DNA of 55,956 nt from the NCBI GenBank assembly GCA_025361485.1, contig JANYLA010000165.1, positions 1 through 55,956 on the forward strand, in the 5' to 3' direction. A program made the position numbers and the translations under genes. Origin of the DNA: Bacteroidales bacterium (lineage in GTDB: Bacteria > Bacteroidota > Bacteroidia > Bacteroidales > Tenuifilaceae). The notes below the pieces were generated by a model that did no database searches, had not been told where the DNA came from, and saw only the letters and a list, made by a program, of their open reading frames with translations. Shown piece after piece: positions 1 through 7,259 of this stretch (the stretch's first letter is position 1; each line of letters opens with the position of its first letter).

Positions 1-80
1 TTGTTGCGATAGGTTTGTGAACTCATAACACCAAAAACCGCATGTATGCTAACTCGTTTATATATACGGTTTTTCCTTAT

Positions 81-105
81 TAATACACCAAATTTGGGTG
101 TATTA
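81..105. repeat. imperfect 25-bp dyad, possible operator or hairpin
   Basis: TAATACACC (81-89) is the exact reverse complement of GGTGTATTA (97-105), and the core CCAAATTTGG (88-97) is itself palindromic. It lies about 390 bp upstream of hutH and may belong to a gene left of the window. No T-run follows, so it is not an obvious terminator. Confidence 0.4.
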
Positions 106-318
106 CAACGGTTTTTACTGTTGTTAATCCCAAAGGTAATACTTTTTATAAATCATCAAAGCAAACTACTTAATTATAGAAATTTCACTAGAGTAATGTA
201 TTTCTAATTATAGCTAATCGAATGTCAAATATTTTCATATATTTACCTAACAAACTTCAAGTTATGAATAGCTGGCAATTAAAATTTAAGATAAAAATCA
301 ACCGCACCTGCCTCTACT

Positions 319-374
319 ATTTCTAATTTCTTTATTCTGATTCCAAATTCCTTGTTTCTGATTCTCGAACCTCC
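319..374. repeat. degenerate heptad repeat (8 units)
   Basis: The tract reads as eight consecutive 7-mers of the type ATTTCTA, ATTTCTT, TATTCTG, ATTCCAA and so on, all in a strict 7-bp register. It belongs to the class of heptad tracts also seen at 5162-5217, 7267-7308, 15761-15823 and 37746-37780. Confidence 0.5.
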
Positions 375-498
375 TGATTAATCTCAAACTTGAATTTTCA
401 GAAAATCAAATCTCAAATAGCTTTACTTTTTGTAGTATAGATTTCAATTACAAGGAAATCTATTATAACTAATTAATAATCCACTAAAATACAATACT

Positions 499-2037
499 AT
501 GACATTCATAATAACCGGTGCAAACCTCAAGATTGAAGACGTTGTAAGAGTTGCTCGTTTTAACGAGAAGGTTGAATTACACCCTGACTCTGTAGCAAAA
601 ATCAATAAATGCCGTGCAATGCTCGATAAAAAGATTGCTGCGCACGAAATTATGTACGGTATCAATACGGGAATAGGAGAATTCTCAGAGATTGTATTAA
701 AAGATGATCAGGTTCAAGATTTTCAGAAATATTTAGTTTACAATCATGCCGCAGGCATCGGCAATGCTATGCCACTGGATCATGTTCGAGGAGCAATGCT
801 TGGTCGAATCAATGTACATGCGCATGGGAATTCGGGTTGTCGGATCGATATTACCCAAACCCTTGTCGAAATGCTTAACAAGGGAGTTACCCCTTACGTG
901 TGCGAAAAGGGTTCGGTGGGTGCATGCGGTGATTTAGCACCAATGTCGCAGATTGCTCTGCTGTTGATGGGCGAAGGTCATGCTTTTTATAAAGGTGAAA
1001 AATTAGAGGGTAAAGAGGCGATGAAGCGTGCTGGAATAGCTGTTCCAGGTCTTCACGCTAGGGATGGATTGGCTGCAATTAACGGTTCAAACGTTCTTAC
1101 AGCGATGAGCGCGCTGATGGTTTACGATACAAACCGATTCTTGAAACAAGCTGAGATTGCCTGTGCAATGTCGTTAGAGGCATTAAAGGCCAACCTAAAG
1201 CCTTATCACCCAAAAATACTTGAAGTAAGAGGATTTTCGGGTGGAATGCGCAGCGCTGCTGCAATCCGTAAGGTAACCAAGGGTGGTGATTTATCCGAAG
1301 GAAAGTTGAAAACAAAAGTTCAGGATGCCTACTCGATGCGTTCAACCCCACAGGTTATCGGTGCTGCGCACGATGCCCTTAAGTACGCCCGCGAACAGGT
1401 TGAAATTGAACTAAATGGAGTTGGCGATAACCCAATCTTTTTTGCTGACGAAAACCTTGCTCTATCGGGTGCAAATTTTCAAGGATCGCCCATCTCGTTA
1501 CCAATGGATTTAATTGGTGCAGCGGTAACCATGGTTTGCGTTCTGTCTGAGCGCAGAATGAACCGCTTAAACAATCCTGCTTTGAGTGTTGGTTTACCCC
1601 CATTCCTAACCAAAGATCCAGGAATGTTCTCAGGGCTAATGCTTAGCCAATATACTGCCGATATGCAGATTGTAGAGCAACGTATCCTTTGTATGCCAGC
1701 ATCGGTACAATCAATTCCTGCAGCTGCCGATCAGGAGGATTTTGTTTCAATGGGGATGAATACTGCACTCAAAAATTTCCAAATACTTGATAATGCTTAT
1801 GGTATTCTAGGGATTGAGTTTATGGCAGCCGCACAGGCGCTTGACCTTCGCGAACTATTAGAAACTCCATACAAGTATGGTATTGGCACTCAAAAGGCAA
1901 AGGATACCCTTCGTAAACATGTCACGTTCCTTGATATTGACCGCCCGTTATATCCTGATCACAACGCTATGAAAGAGTTAGTGAAAACTGGTGAAATTCT
2001 TGATGAGGTTGAGAAGGTGATTGGTAGTTTGGAGTAA
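499..2037 (+). CDS. hutH: histidine ammonia-lyase with Cys in the MIO tripeptide
   Basis: This 512-residue protein is a full-length aromatic amino acid lyase. It should deaminate L-histidine to urocanate, the first step of histidine breakdown, in the cytosol. Landmarks sit at the same numbers as in Pseudomonas HAL: Tyr53, His83 in NHAAG, the cofactor tripeptide at 142-144 inside GSVGACGDLAP, and Asn195 in INGSN. The cofactor MIO normally forms from Ala-Ser-Gly, but here residue 143 is Cys (codon TGC at 925-927). Ser-to-Cys exchange in HAL is known from mutagenesis to allow activity, so I keep the HAL call. His83 argues for a histidine or tyrosine substrate rather than phenylalanine. The gene stands alone, followed by a strong terminator; hutG lies about 31 kb away on the other strand. 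A tyrosine ammonia-lyase remains a less likely alternative. Confidence 0.88.
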   Translation: MTFIITGANLKIEDVVRVARFNEKVELHPDSVAKINKCRAMLDKKIAAHEIMYGINTGIGEFSEIVLKDDQVQDFQKYLVYNHAAGIGNAMPLDHVRGAMLGRINVHAHGNSGCRIDITQTLVEMLNKGVTPYVCEKGSVGACGDLAPMSQIALLLMGEGHAFYKGEKLEGKEAMKRAGIAVPGLHARDGLAAINGSNVLTAMSALMVYDTNRFLKQAEIACAMSLEALKANLKPYHPKILEVRGFSGGMRSAAAIRKVTKGGDLSEGKLKTKVQDAYSMRSTPQVIGAAHDALKYAREQVEIELNGVGDNPIFFADENLALSGANFQGSPISLPMDLIGAAVTMVCVLSERRMNRLNNPALSVGLPPFLTKDPGMFSGLMLSQYTADMQIVEQRILCMPASVQSIPAAADQEDFVSMGMNTALKNFQILDNAYGILGIEFMAAAQALDLRELLETPYKYGIGTQKAKDTLRKHVTFLDIDRPLYPDHNAMKELVKTGEILDEVEKVIGSLE

Positions 2038-2051
2038 TTCATATTTAATGG

Positions 2052-2090
2052 AAACCTGACAGGTTTTCAAATCCTGTCAGGTTTTTTTAT
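2052..2090 (+). terminator. rho-independent terminator of hutH
   Basis: A perfect 12-bp stem (2052-2063 with 2073-2084, core AACCTGACAGG) closes a 9-nt loop and runs into T-rich sequence. It starts 15 bp after the hutH stop codon. Confidence 0.85.
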
Positions 2091-2123
2091 TTTATTCCAC
2101 TTCTGTCCGACTAAAAAAAAATT

Positions 2124-2280
2124 ATGTCCCAACGGGACATGAGGTAAGAGGTTAACTCATTATCTACCAACATTCCCTGCCTAACGGCAGGTAGGTTTCC
2201 CTACGGAATCGTCCCGTTAGGGGCAAAATAGAGGTAGAAGATAAAGGAACCTCCATTTTTTTTAAGTCCCAATAGGGACG
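2124..2280. repeat. cluster of short GC-rich palindromes (REP-like)
   Basis: Several small hairpins follow each other in an otherwise AT-rich gap: ATGTCCC-AAC-GGGACAT (2124-2140), CCTGCC-TAAC-GGCAGG (2176-2191), a GTCCCGTTAGGGGC block near 2211-2224, and GTCCCAATAGGGAC (2266-2279). The loops differ while the GTCCC/GGGAC arms recur. This looks like a dispersed intergenic repeat rather than a gene. Confidence 0.5.
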
Positions 2281-2324
2281 CAATAGAATTAACGGTTTTA
2301 AAATTATATTGGGCACTAGTGATT

Positions 2325-2801
2325 CTATTCGCCTAATTGATTTTTCTCTTCCCAACTTAGATCTAGATCGCTTTCAACTTTTTCACGATTAGGAATTGTT
2401 AAAACAAATAGTACGATAATTATTGCAACCAATGCAAGGTAAAGAATTTGACCGGTTAAAAGATAGGCAATAATCGTAAAGAAGGATGGCCCTTCGAGTA
2501 ATGCCCATCGAATGATTTGTGCGGAACGATACTCTAAAAGCTTCAAGTCAAGATCTGATTTCTCTTTTACTTTAGCAAGCTTACTTTTAAAGACAATAAA
2601 ACTGCCAAGAATACCTGATACTGCGAATAATGGTATAATATAGATAAAAACTCCATCTAATCCGGTATTACCAAAGCTCGAACCCGAAAACTTTACCAGA
2701 TATATTGAAATCGCTAAAAAAAAGAGTTGTCCAATAATCAATGCAATACAGATAATCTGGCTTTGACGGATATACTCACCAAACGAAGGCTTGCTATTCA
2801 T
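2325..2801 (-). CDS. hypothetical four-helix membrane protein
   Basis: I do not recognise the family. The 158-residue protein has four predicted membrane segments (about residues 15-36, 50-70, 96-113 and 115-134). A charged cytosolic loop rich in Lys and Asp lies between helices 2 and 3, and the C-terminus is acidic. It lies downstream of the heme-copper operon on the same strand, but a strong terminator separates them, so it is probably transcribed on its own or by read-through. An accessory role for the neighbouring oxidoreductase is possible but unsupported. Confidence 0.6.
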   Translation of the reverse strand: MNSKPSFGEYIRQSQIICIALIIGQLFFLAISIYLVKFSGSSFGNTGLDGVFIYIIPLFAVSGILGSFIVFKSKLAKVKEKSDLDLKLLEYRSAQIIRWALLEGPSFFTIIAYLLTGQILYLALVAIIIVLFVLTIPNREKVESDLDLSWEEKNQLGE

Positions 2802-2836
2802 AGTAGTTTTTTTTTATAAGTAAAGCTAAAAGTAAT

Positions 2837-2875
2837 AAAAAAGCATCGATAAGTTTTAACCTTATCGATGCTTTT
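2837..2875 (-). terminator. terminator of the heme-copper (NOR-like) operon
   Basis: A 15-bp perfect stem (2839-2853 with 2861-2875, core GCATCGATAAG) has a 7-nt loop. On the minus strand it is followed by a T-run (the A-run at 2837-2842). It lies 15 bp beyond the stop codon of the subunit I gene. Confidence 0.85.
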
Positions 2876-2889
2876 AAGCAAGATGAAAA

Positions 2890-4506
2890 TTATTCAGGTA
2901 ATAAATTTTTCCCTTTAATCTTTGCAGGCAAGAAGATATCGATTGCACCCTTAACCCCAACACTCATCACAATATTAAAGAAGAATGCTAGGAATCCGAT
3001 TAATAGCAAAGTACCTGATAAGGCAGCAAGAACCATGTATGTGTTGAATTCACCGTTGAGATAAAGTGAACGTCTAAGCATGCCATTTAAACCAGCCATT
3101 CCCATAAATGCGCCCATTCCAATTCCACCAATCAGATGACACCAAAAATGGATTTTTACTAACTTTTCGCTATACCACTTTGCGCCATTGGTTAAAATTG
3201 GGAAAAGAAAATAGATTGCTGAATATAAAGTCATGGTTAAACCAACAAGAACAGCAACGTGAACGTGTGGGCCAATAACCCATTGGGTGTTATGTAAAAT
3301 TCTATTCAATCCAACATCGGCCTGCATAATGCCTGCTGGTACTGCAAGTGCAAATCCTAATAAACCACCGAGTAAGAATTTTAAAGGGTTGGTCATCTTC
3401 AATGGTCTAGCGCTCCAAAGGGTTGCTAATGTGATAAAGAATGCCAAGCCTTGAGTAATCAGCTCCAATGCAGTTACCATCTCGCCTGATAAAACCTTTA
3501 GAATACCAGGTTGAGCCTGATCCGAAAGCAAGTGGTGCGACCAAACAGTCCACGAAACAACCAATTCAACGAGCAAAGCGGTTCGTGCAATATTCTCCAT
3601 GAATAGTTTTTTGCCCGTAATCAGCGTTGCCAAAAGATACCATGTACCTGCAACGAAAATCAGCACTAGTCCATCGGCAATTAGATCTAATCCCCACCAG
3701 AACCAATTTTTATAAAGTAGCGCATCAATGGCAGTAGTTTTCAGGTCGAACCCCATCAATGAACCTAGCATATAGATAAGGATTAGCACACCTGTAAACA
3801 GGATAATCGCTGTATTGAACGCCATATCCACAGTACCACGGGCAATTGCTGCAACAGGTAGTGAAACGAGATGATCTTTCTTTTCTTTTCTAAATAGGTT
3901 TTTAAAACCACTGATACCAATTGCTGATGCAAAAAGTGCTCCTGCAGGTTGTTTTTCCCAACCCTCAGGGGTATACATAATTGTTTTAAAAGTATTGAAG
4001 ATAAACAGTGCAGTTCCAACCATTACTAAAGCTATTCCTAAAATAAAGAATGTTCCACCCCAAACGCTAAATTGATTGAAATCAGCAGGAAGTGGCCAGT
4101 AAAGGGTGTACAGCGGTGCGTAATGTGTAAGAAATCCTGCTAACCAGAAAGTAAAAGTTCCAACGGTCACAAAGACAAGTGTCCAGTTTGCCATTTTAAT
4201 GCTCCATAACGGTTTTTTCATCAGGAATGGAACCAAGAAAAGGAACGCACCGAATACTATAAGATAGGTTGAACCAAATATCCCAACCAAGGGGTGAGCG
4301 GTCATGATAGCAAAAAATTGCTCTTGTGAAAAGAGTGAGATTGCTTGGACCTCAAAGACTCTCATGATCATTCCCTCAACAACAACTATTGCATAGAATA
4401 CAAGGCCTACAACAACAAAGCGTAATGCTAACTTTTGCATCTGTGTAAGGGTATCGCCTTTGAAAAGCCCTTCTTCGCCGTTTATTAATGTTTTAATAAA
4501 GCTCAT
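2890..4506 (-). CDS. divergent heme-copper oxidoreductase subunit I, probable nitric oxide reductase
   Basis: The 538-residue protein has about 12-14 membrane helices and the heme-copper superfamily histidine pattern: His71 in TAHPL (low-spin heme), the pair His324-His325 in VWSHHLL (active-site metal), and His414 and His416 in GPHVHV (high-spin and low-spin heme). The helix that normally reads WWxGHPxxxY reads WWGLDLIAD, so the third CuB histidine is replaced by Asp274 and the cross-linked tyrosine by Asp278. Loss of the His-Tyr pair is incompatible with ordinary O2 reductases and is typical of NO reductases. Surveys of this superfamily describe unusual NOR families (eNOR, sNOR, gNOR, nNOR) with altered ligands; which one this matches needs an alignment. 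It is 33 bp downstream of its subunit II, with an Fe-S Rrf2 regulator upstream, which supports NO detoxification or respiration. Confidence 0.75.
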   Translation of the reverse strand: MSFIKTLINGEEGLFKGDTLTQMQKLALRFVVVGLVFYAIVVVEGMIMRVFEVQAISLFSQEQFFAIMTAHPLVGIFGSTYLIVFGAFLFLVPFLMKKPLWSIKMANWTLVFVTVGTFTFWLAGFLTHYAPLYTLYWPLPADFNQFSVWGGTFFILGIALVMVGTALFIFNTFKTIMYTPEGWEKQPAGALFASAIGISGFKNLFRKEKKDHLVSLPVAAIARGTVDMAFNTAIILFTGVLILIYMLGSLMGFDLKTTAIDALLYKNWFWWGLDLIADGLVLIFVAGTWYLLATLITGKKLFMENIARTALLVELVVSWTVWSHHLLSDQAQPGILKVLSGEMVTALELITQGLAFFITLATLWSARPLKMTNPLKFLLGGLLGFALAVPAGIMQADVGLNRILHNTQWVIGPHVHVAVLVGLTMTLYSAIYFLFPILTNGAKWYSEKLVKIHFWCHLIGGIGMGAFMGMAGLNGMLRRSLYLNGEFNTYMVLAALSGTLLLIGFLAFFFNIVMSVGVKGAIDIFLPAKIKGKNLLPE

Positions 4507-4539
4507 ATCGAGTTATTTTTTTGTTTGACAATTGGTTAA

Positions 4540-5106
4540 TTACTTAGCTGCTCCATTGGGATCAACAACCTCTACAACATCCTTCTCAATCATAAATACC
4601 CCTTTAGGACCCGAATACTCGGTTGAACGGATGGTATAAATTCCAGGTTTTGTAAACTGCCAAAGAATATCATTCCTGTGGCCAGGAACAACTTGCATTT
4701 GGAACATCATTGAATTGTCGTTGCGGAATAACCCGAAACCGTAGGTAAGGTCTTTTGATTGCACATCAAAGAGTACCTTATCATTCACATTGACAATCAT
4801 TTTGTCGGTTGGCAGAGTAAACTTATGATCCTGCACTGTGATGACAAAAGTTTTGTCGGGCGTGTAGTTTGCCCTATTAAGATCCAGCTCAGCCCAAGGA
4901 ATTGTGTTGTACGTAATAATGTGCAACGATACCCCTAAAACTGTTAAAAATCCTACAAAAGTGTAGAATATTTTAGGCTTTACAAAAGTTCCTTCACCAC
5001 TCTTTGTTACCATGTAGGCAAACCATGCCATAACTAGAATGATGATGATGCAGTAAAAGGTGTAAGCCAGTGTTTGTCCGTAAATAACAACATTTGAATC
5101 TACCAT
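4540..5106 (-). CDS. heme-copper oxidoreductase subunit II lacking CuA
   Basis: The 188-residue protein has two N-terminal membrane helices (about 8-32 and 46-66) and a periplasmic cupredoxin domain, the layout of ba3-type subunit II. The domain keeps the fold markers (DLTYGFGL, VVPGH, KPGIYTIRSTEYSG), but the CuA ligands are missing. The first His is Tyr, and the CxxxC-H-M motif is replaced by RSTEYSGPKGVFM with no Cys or His. It therefore cannot accept electrons through CuA from cytochrome c, and a quinol-linked or direct route is more likely. It is the first gene of a two-gene operon with subunit I. A strong Shine-Dalgarno sequence, rare in this phylum, precedes the ATG. Confidence 0.75.
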   Translation of the reverse strand: MVDSNVVIYGQTLAYTFYCIIIILVMAWFAYMVTKSGEGTFVKPKIFYTFVGFLTVLGVSLHIITYNTIPWAELDLNRANYTPDKTFVITVQDHKFTLPTDKMIVNVNDKVLFDVQSKDLTYGFGLFRNDNSMMFQMQVVPGHRNDILWQFTKPGIYTIRSTEYSGPKGVFMIEKDVVEVVDPNGAAK

Positions 5107-5109
5107 AGT

Positions 5110-5118
5110 ACCTCCTTT
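5110..5118 (-). promoter_or_regulatory. strong Shine-Dalgarno before subunit II
   Basis: On the minus strand AAAGGAGGT ends 3 nt before the ATG of the subunit II gene. Bacteroidota genes usually lack a clear Shine-Dalgarno, and most starts in this window have none, so this one stands out and fixes the start codon. Confidence 0.7.
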
Positions 5119-5161
5119 TTGTTAATTTGAGTTTAGTTTATTGTTTGGTTTTAATATTAGC

Positions 5162-5217
5162 GATAAGTGGCAAGTGACAAGTGACAAGAGATAAGAGATA
5201 AGAGATAAGAGATAAGT
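5162..5217. repeat. tandem heptad repeat (8 units)
   Basis: There are eight consecutive 7-mers: GATAAGT, GGCAAGT, GACAAGT, GACAAGA, then GATAAGA three times and GATAAGT. The tract fills the gap between the regulator and the heme-copper operon and may affect its promoter spacing. Confidence 0.85.
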
Positions 5218-5235
5218 TTTTCATTTTTTCATTAA

Positions 5236-5637
5236 TTATTTTCTTAATATTAAATCGGCTAAAGAGGTTGTTTTTAATTCGTTAATGATACTCCCTCTCG
5301 TTTTCTCCCAAAAATCATGCATCGAACATTTCACATCGAAAGGGCAATCGGTAAAACCCAGAATGCATTTATTAAAGCTCTCCAAGCCCTCCACCGAATC
5401 GATAATATCGGCAATATATATTTGGCTAATCTCTTTGCTGAAAACAAAACCACCATTTCTTCCACGAGAGCTATGGATAAAACCACTTTTCGATAGCTTC
5501 GTGAGCAGCTGACGCAGGTATTGATGAGGAATATCTAACTTTTTGTGCAGGTAATTCGCAGAACATACCTCATTCCTATTCTGTGCCATATAGCTCAGAA
5601 CATTAAGGGAATAAGATGTTGTTTTAGTCAGATTCAT
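5236..5637 (-). CDS. Rrf2-family Fe-S transcriptional regulator, NsrR-like
   Basis: At 133 residues this is a typical Rrf2 protein: an N-terminal winged helix (about 1-60, with SRGRNGGF in the wing) and a C-terminal cluster loop. Cys91, Cys98 and Cys104 plus His107 form C-x6-C-x5-C-x2-H, close to the ligand sets of IscR and NsrR, so it should bind an Fe-S cluster and sense NO, O2 or iron. Its position directly upstream of and co-directional with a NOR-like enzyme favours NO sensing. A good -7 element (TATATTTG on the minus strand) lies at 5664-5671. The nsrR symbol is withheld because the first Cys spacing is 6 rather than 5. Confidence 0.85.
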   Translation of the reverse strand: MNLTKTTSYSLNVLSYMAQNRNEVCSANYLHKKLDIPHQYLRQLLTKLSKSGFIHSSRGRNGGFVFSKEISQIYIADIIDSVEGLESFNKCILGFTDCPFDVKCSMHDFWEKTRGSIINELKTTSLADLILRK

Positions 5638-5663
5638 ATATGAGACATAAAGGTATCATTTAT

Positions 5664-5671
5664 GCAAATAT
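5664..5671 (-). promoter_or_regulatory. -7 promoter element of the Rrf2 gene
   Basis: The minus strand reads TATATTTG, a full match to the Bacteroidota TAnnTTTG box, 26 bp before the start codon. No clear TTTG -33 box is visible. ATTTAT/ATAAAT half-sites overlap it, so autoregulation is possible. Confidence 0.45.
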
Positions 5672-5811
5672 AAATAAAAGAATAAAATAAGAACATCATG
5701 TGTTAATAAAATAACAAAATAAATAAGAGGATTTGAGTACTATCAAATTTGCAGGTGAAAGGAAGTTTATTTATCCTGTCATTTATAGAATTAATCTATT
5801 GCCAAATAGAA

Positions 5812-6315
5812 TTAATGGATTGCTGTTGTATTTTTAAAAGTATAATGCTTCTGACAGTAGTAGCTAATAACAACTGTAAAAATAGAGATTAGCATATTTG
5901 AAGGGGTAGGATAAAAACCGAAATAATCAACTAAAACTTTTAACCCAGCATAGGTTATTGTAAGATTAACAAGAAACACCATTAGGTATCGGAAAAGTTG
6001 AATTCTACTTAATAATTTCGAACTTGAGAAGGTTACATATTTCTGTAACATGAATCCAGTGAATAGTACAATAGGAATCTTAATTCCTAAACTCGCGATA
6101 TGAGAGCTTAGTGTTACAAAACCAAGATCTAACATTTGTTTTTGTAGTACAAAGTTATAGATGACAAAATATAGAACCCAATCGAAAACAAGGTTTGATG
6201 CACCGATTACCCCATATCGAAAAAATTGAATGGACATATGATTGCGAAAAGGGGTATAAAAAAAATCAATACAAGCGATTATCAAATCAACCATTTTTTT
6301 GCACATTCTCCTCAT
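5812..6315 (-). CDS. GtrA-family membrane protein
   Basis: This 167-residue protein has four hydrophobic segments and the GtrA/DPMS signature: QFFRYGVIGASN at the first helix and an aromatic-basic end (YYCQKHYTFK). Members of this family are thought to flip or anchor lipid-linked sugars for cell-surface glycosylation. The start may be at the second Met (MCKKMV). It is unlinked to glycosyltransferase genes here, so its substrate cannot be guessed. Confidence 0.8.
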   Translation of the reverse strand: MRRMCKKMVDLIIACIDFFYTPFRNHMSIQFFRYGVIGASNLVFDWVLYFVIYNFVLQKQMLDLGFVTLSSHIASLGIKIPIVLFTGFMLQKYVTFSSSKLLSRIQLFRYLMVFLVNLTITYAGLKVLVDYFGFYPTPSNMLISIFTVVISYYCQKHYTFKNTTAIH

Positions 6316-6515
6316 ATAAAAAACTTTACAAGTTAACTACGAGTTATAATCACAGCTTTAAATATTGTTTTTAAAAACTTTGCAAACATATTCGTTTTTT
6401 TTAAATTCCATGCAATAAGAATATGCTCAAATAGTTAAAAATTTAAAATTCATCCTATAGAATGAAGGTTTTGCCTTAATCATTTAATATTTATTGGGAA
6501 TCGTAGGAAATGAAT

Positions 6516-7235
6516 CTACTTACCATTCACTTCCTCAAGAATATAACCTACCGTTGGAATACTAGTAATTCGTTGGCTAGCATCGTTCTTTAGATATTTA
6601 CGCAGTTTTGAGATAAACACATCGAGGCTGCGACCTGTAAAGTAATCGGAATTTCCCCAAATATCGAGCATTAGCGCCTCTCGCTTTACCAGTCTACCTT
6701 TGGATTTGCAAAGAATTTTAAGAATGTTCGACTCTTTTATTGTGAGCCTAGTTGTGGTATTGCCTTGAACTAAAATTTGCTTTTCGCAATCGAATAGATA
6801 ACAACCAATCCAAATCACCTCCTTTGATTCAACGGTTTTTGAATCCGTTTCTCGGCTAATACGGTTCATAATAGCCTTAACTCTGTAAAGTAATTCCTCC
6901 TCATCAAACGGTTTGGTGATATAATCATCGACACCAATATGAAAGCCTTTAATCTTATCCTCTTTCATAGAACGGGCAGAAAGAATAATGATAGGAATTT
7001 TAGCGTTAATCTCTTTGATCTTTCCAATAAGGGTAAAGCCATCCATTTTTGGAAGCATAATATCAATGATGCATAAATCATAAGAATTCAGCTGAAATCC
7101 CTTAAATCCCGATAATCCATCATTATAAAGTTTTATATCAAAACCTTGCGATTCGAGATAATCAACCAAAAGGAAACCAAGGTTCACATCGTCCTCAACT
7201 AGAAGTATACGAACCTTTTCGATTGTTGGTGTCAT
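6516..7235 (-). CDS. OmpR/PhoB-family response regulator
   Basis: The 239-residue protein has a receiver domain (about 5-120) with the acidic pair in VEDD, phospho-acceptor Asp58 in CIIDIMLP, Ser86 and Lys108 in TKPF. A C-terminal winged helix (about 140-235) ends in SLDVFISKLRKYL and TVGYILE. It is 24 bp downstream of the histidine kinase and surely partnered with it; the pair resembles Bacteroidota RprX/RprY-type systems. OmpR-type regulators bind direct repeats one helical turn apart, and such TAAC repeats lie in the divergent promoter region at 8557-8598 and again at 47541-47561. I infer that these are its sites and that the signal is metal or thiol stress. Confidence 0.93.
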   Translation of the reverse strand: MTPTIEKVRILLVEDDVNLGFLLVDYLESQGFDIKLYNDGLSGFKGFQLNSYDLCIIDIMLPKMDGFTLIGKIKEINAKIPIIILSARSMKEDKIKGFHIGVDDYITKPFDEEELLYRVKAIMNRISRETDSKTVESKEVIWIGCYLFDCEKQILVQGNTTTRLTIKESNILKILCKSKGRLVKREALMLDIWGNSDYFTGRSLDVFISKLRKYLKNDASQRITSIPTVGYILEEVNGK

Positions 7236-7259
7236 TTTGGGTTGTTGTTAGGTTTTTTT

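Larger units (their letters stand above)
1..498. other. intergenic region upstream of hutH
   Basis: No supportable gene lies here. The stretch holds an imperfect 25-bp dyad (81-105), three copies of CGGTTTTT (one inverted at 33-40, direct at 67-74 and 109-116), and a degenerate 7-bp-period tract (319-374). A TAGATTTC box at about 438-445 resembles the Bacteroidota -7 element but has no good -33 partner. Confidence 0.6.

Noticed and set aside
2890-5106. Ordinary cytochrome ba3 or cbb3 oxidase
   Set aside because: The CuB His and Tyr are replaced, CuA is absent, and there are no cytochrome c subunits.
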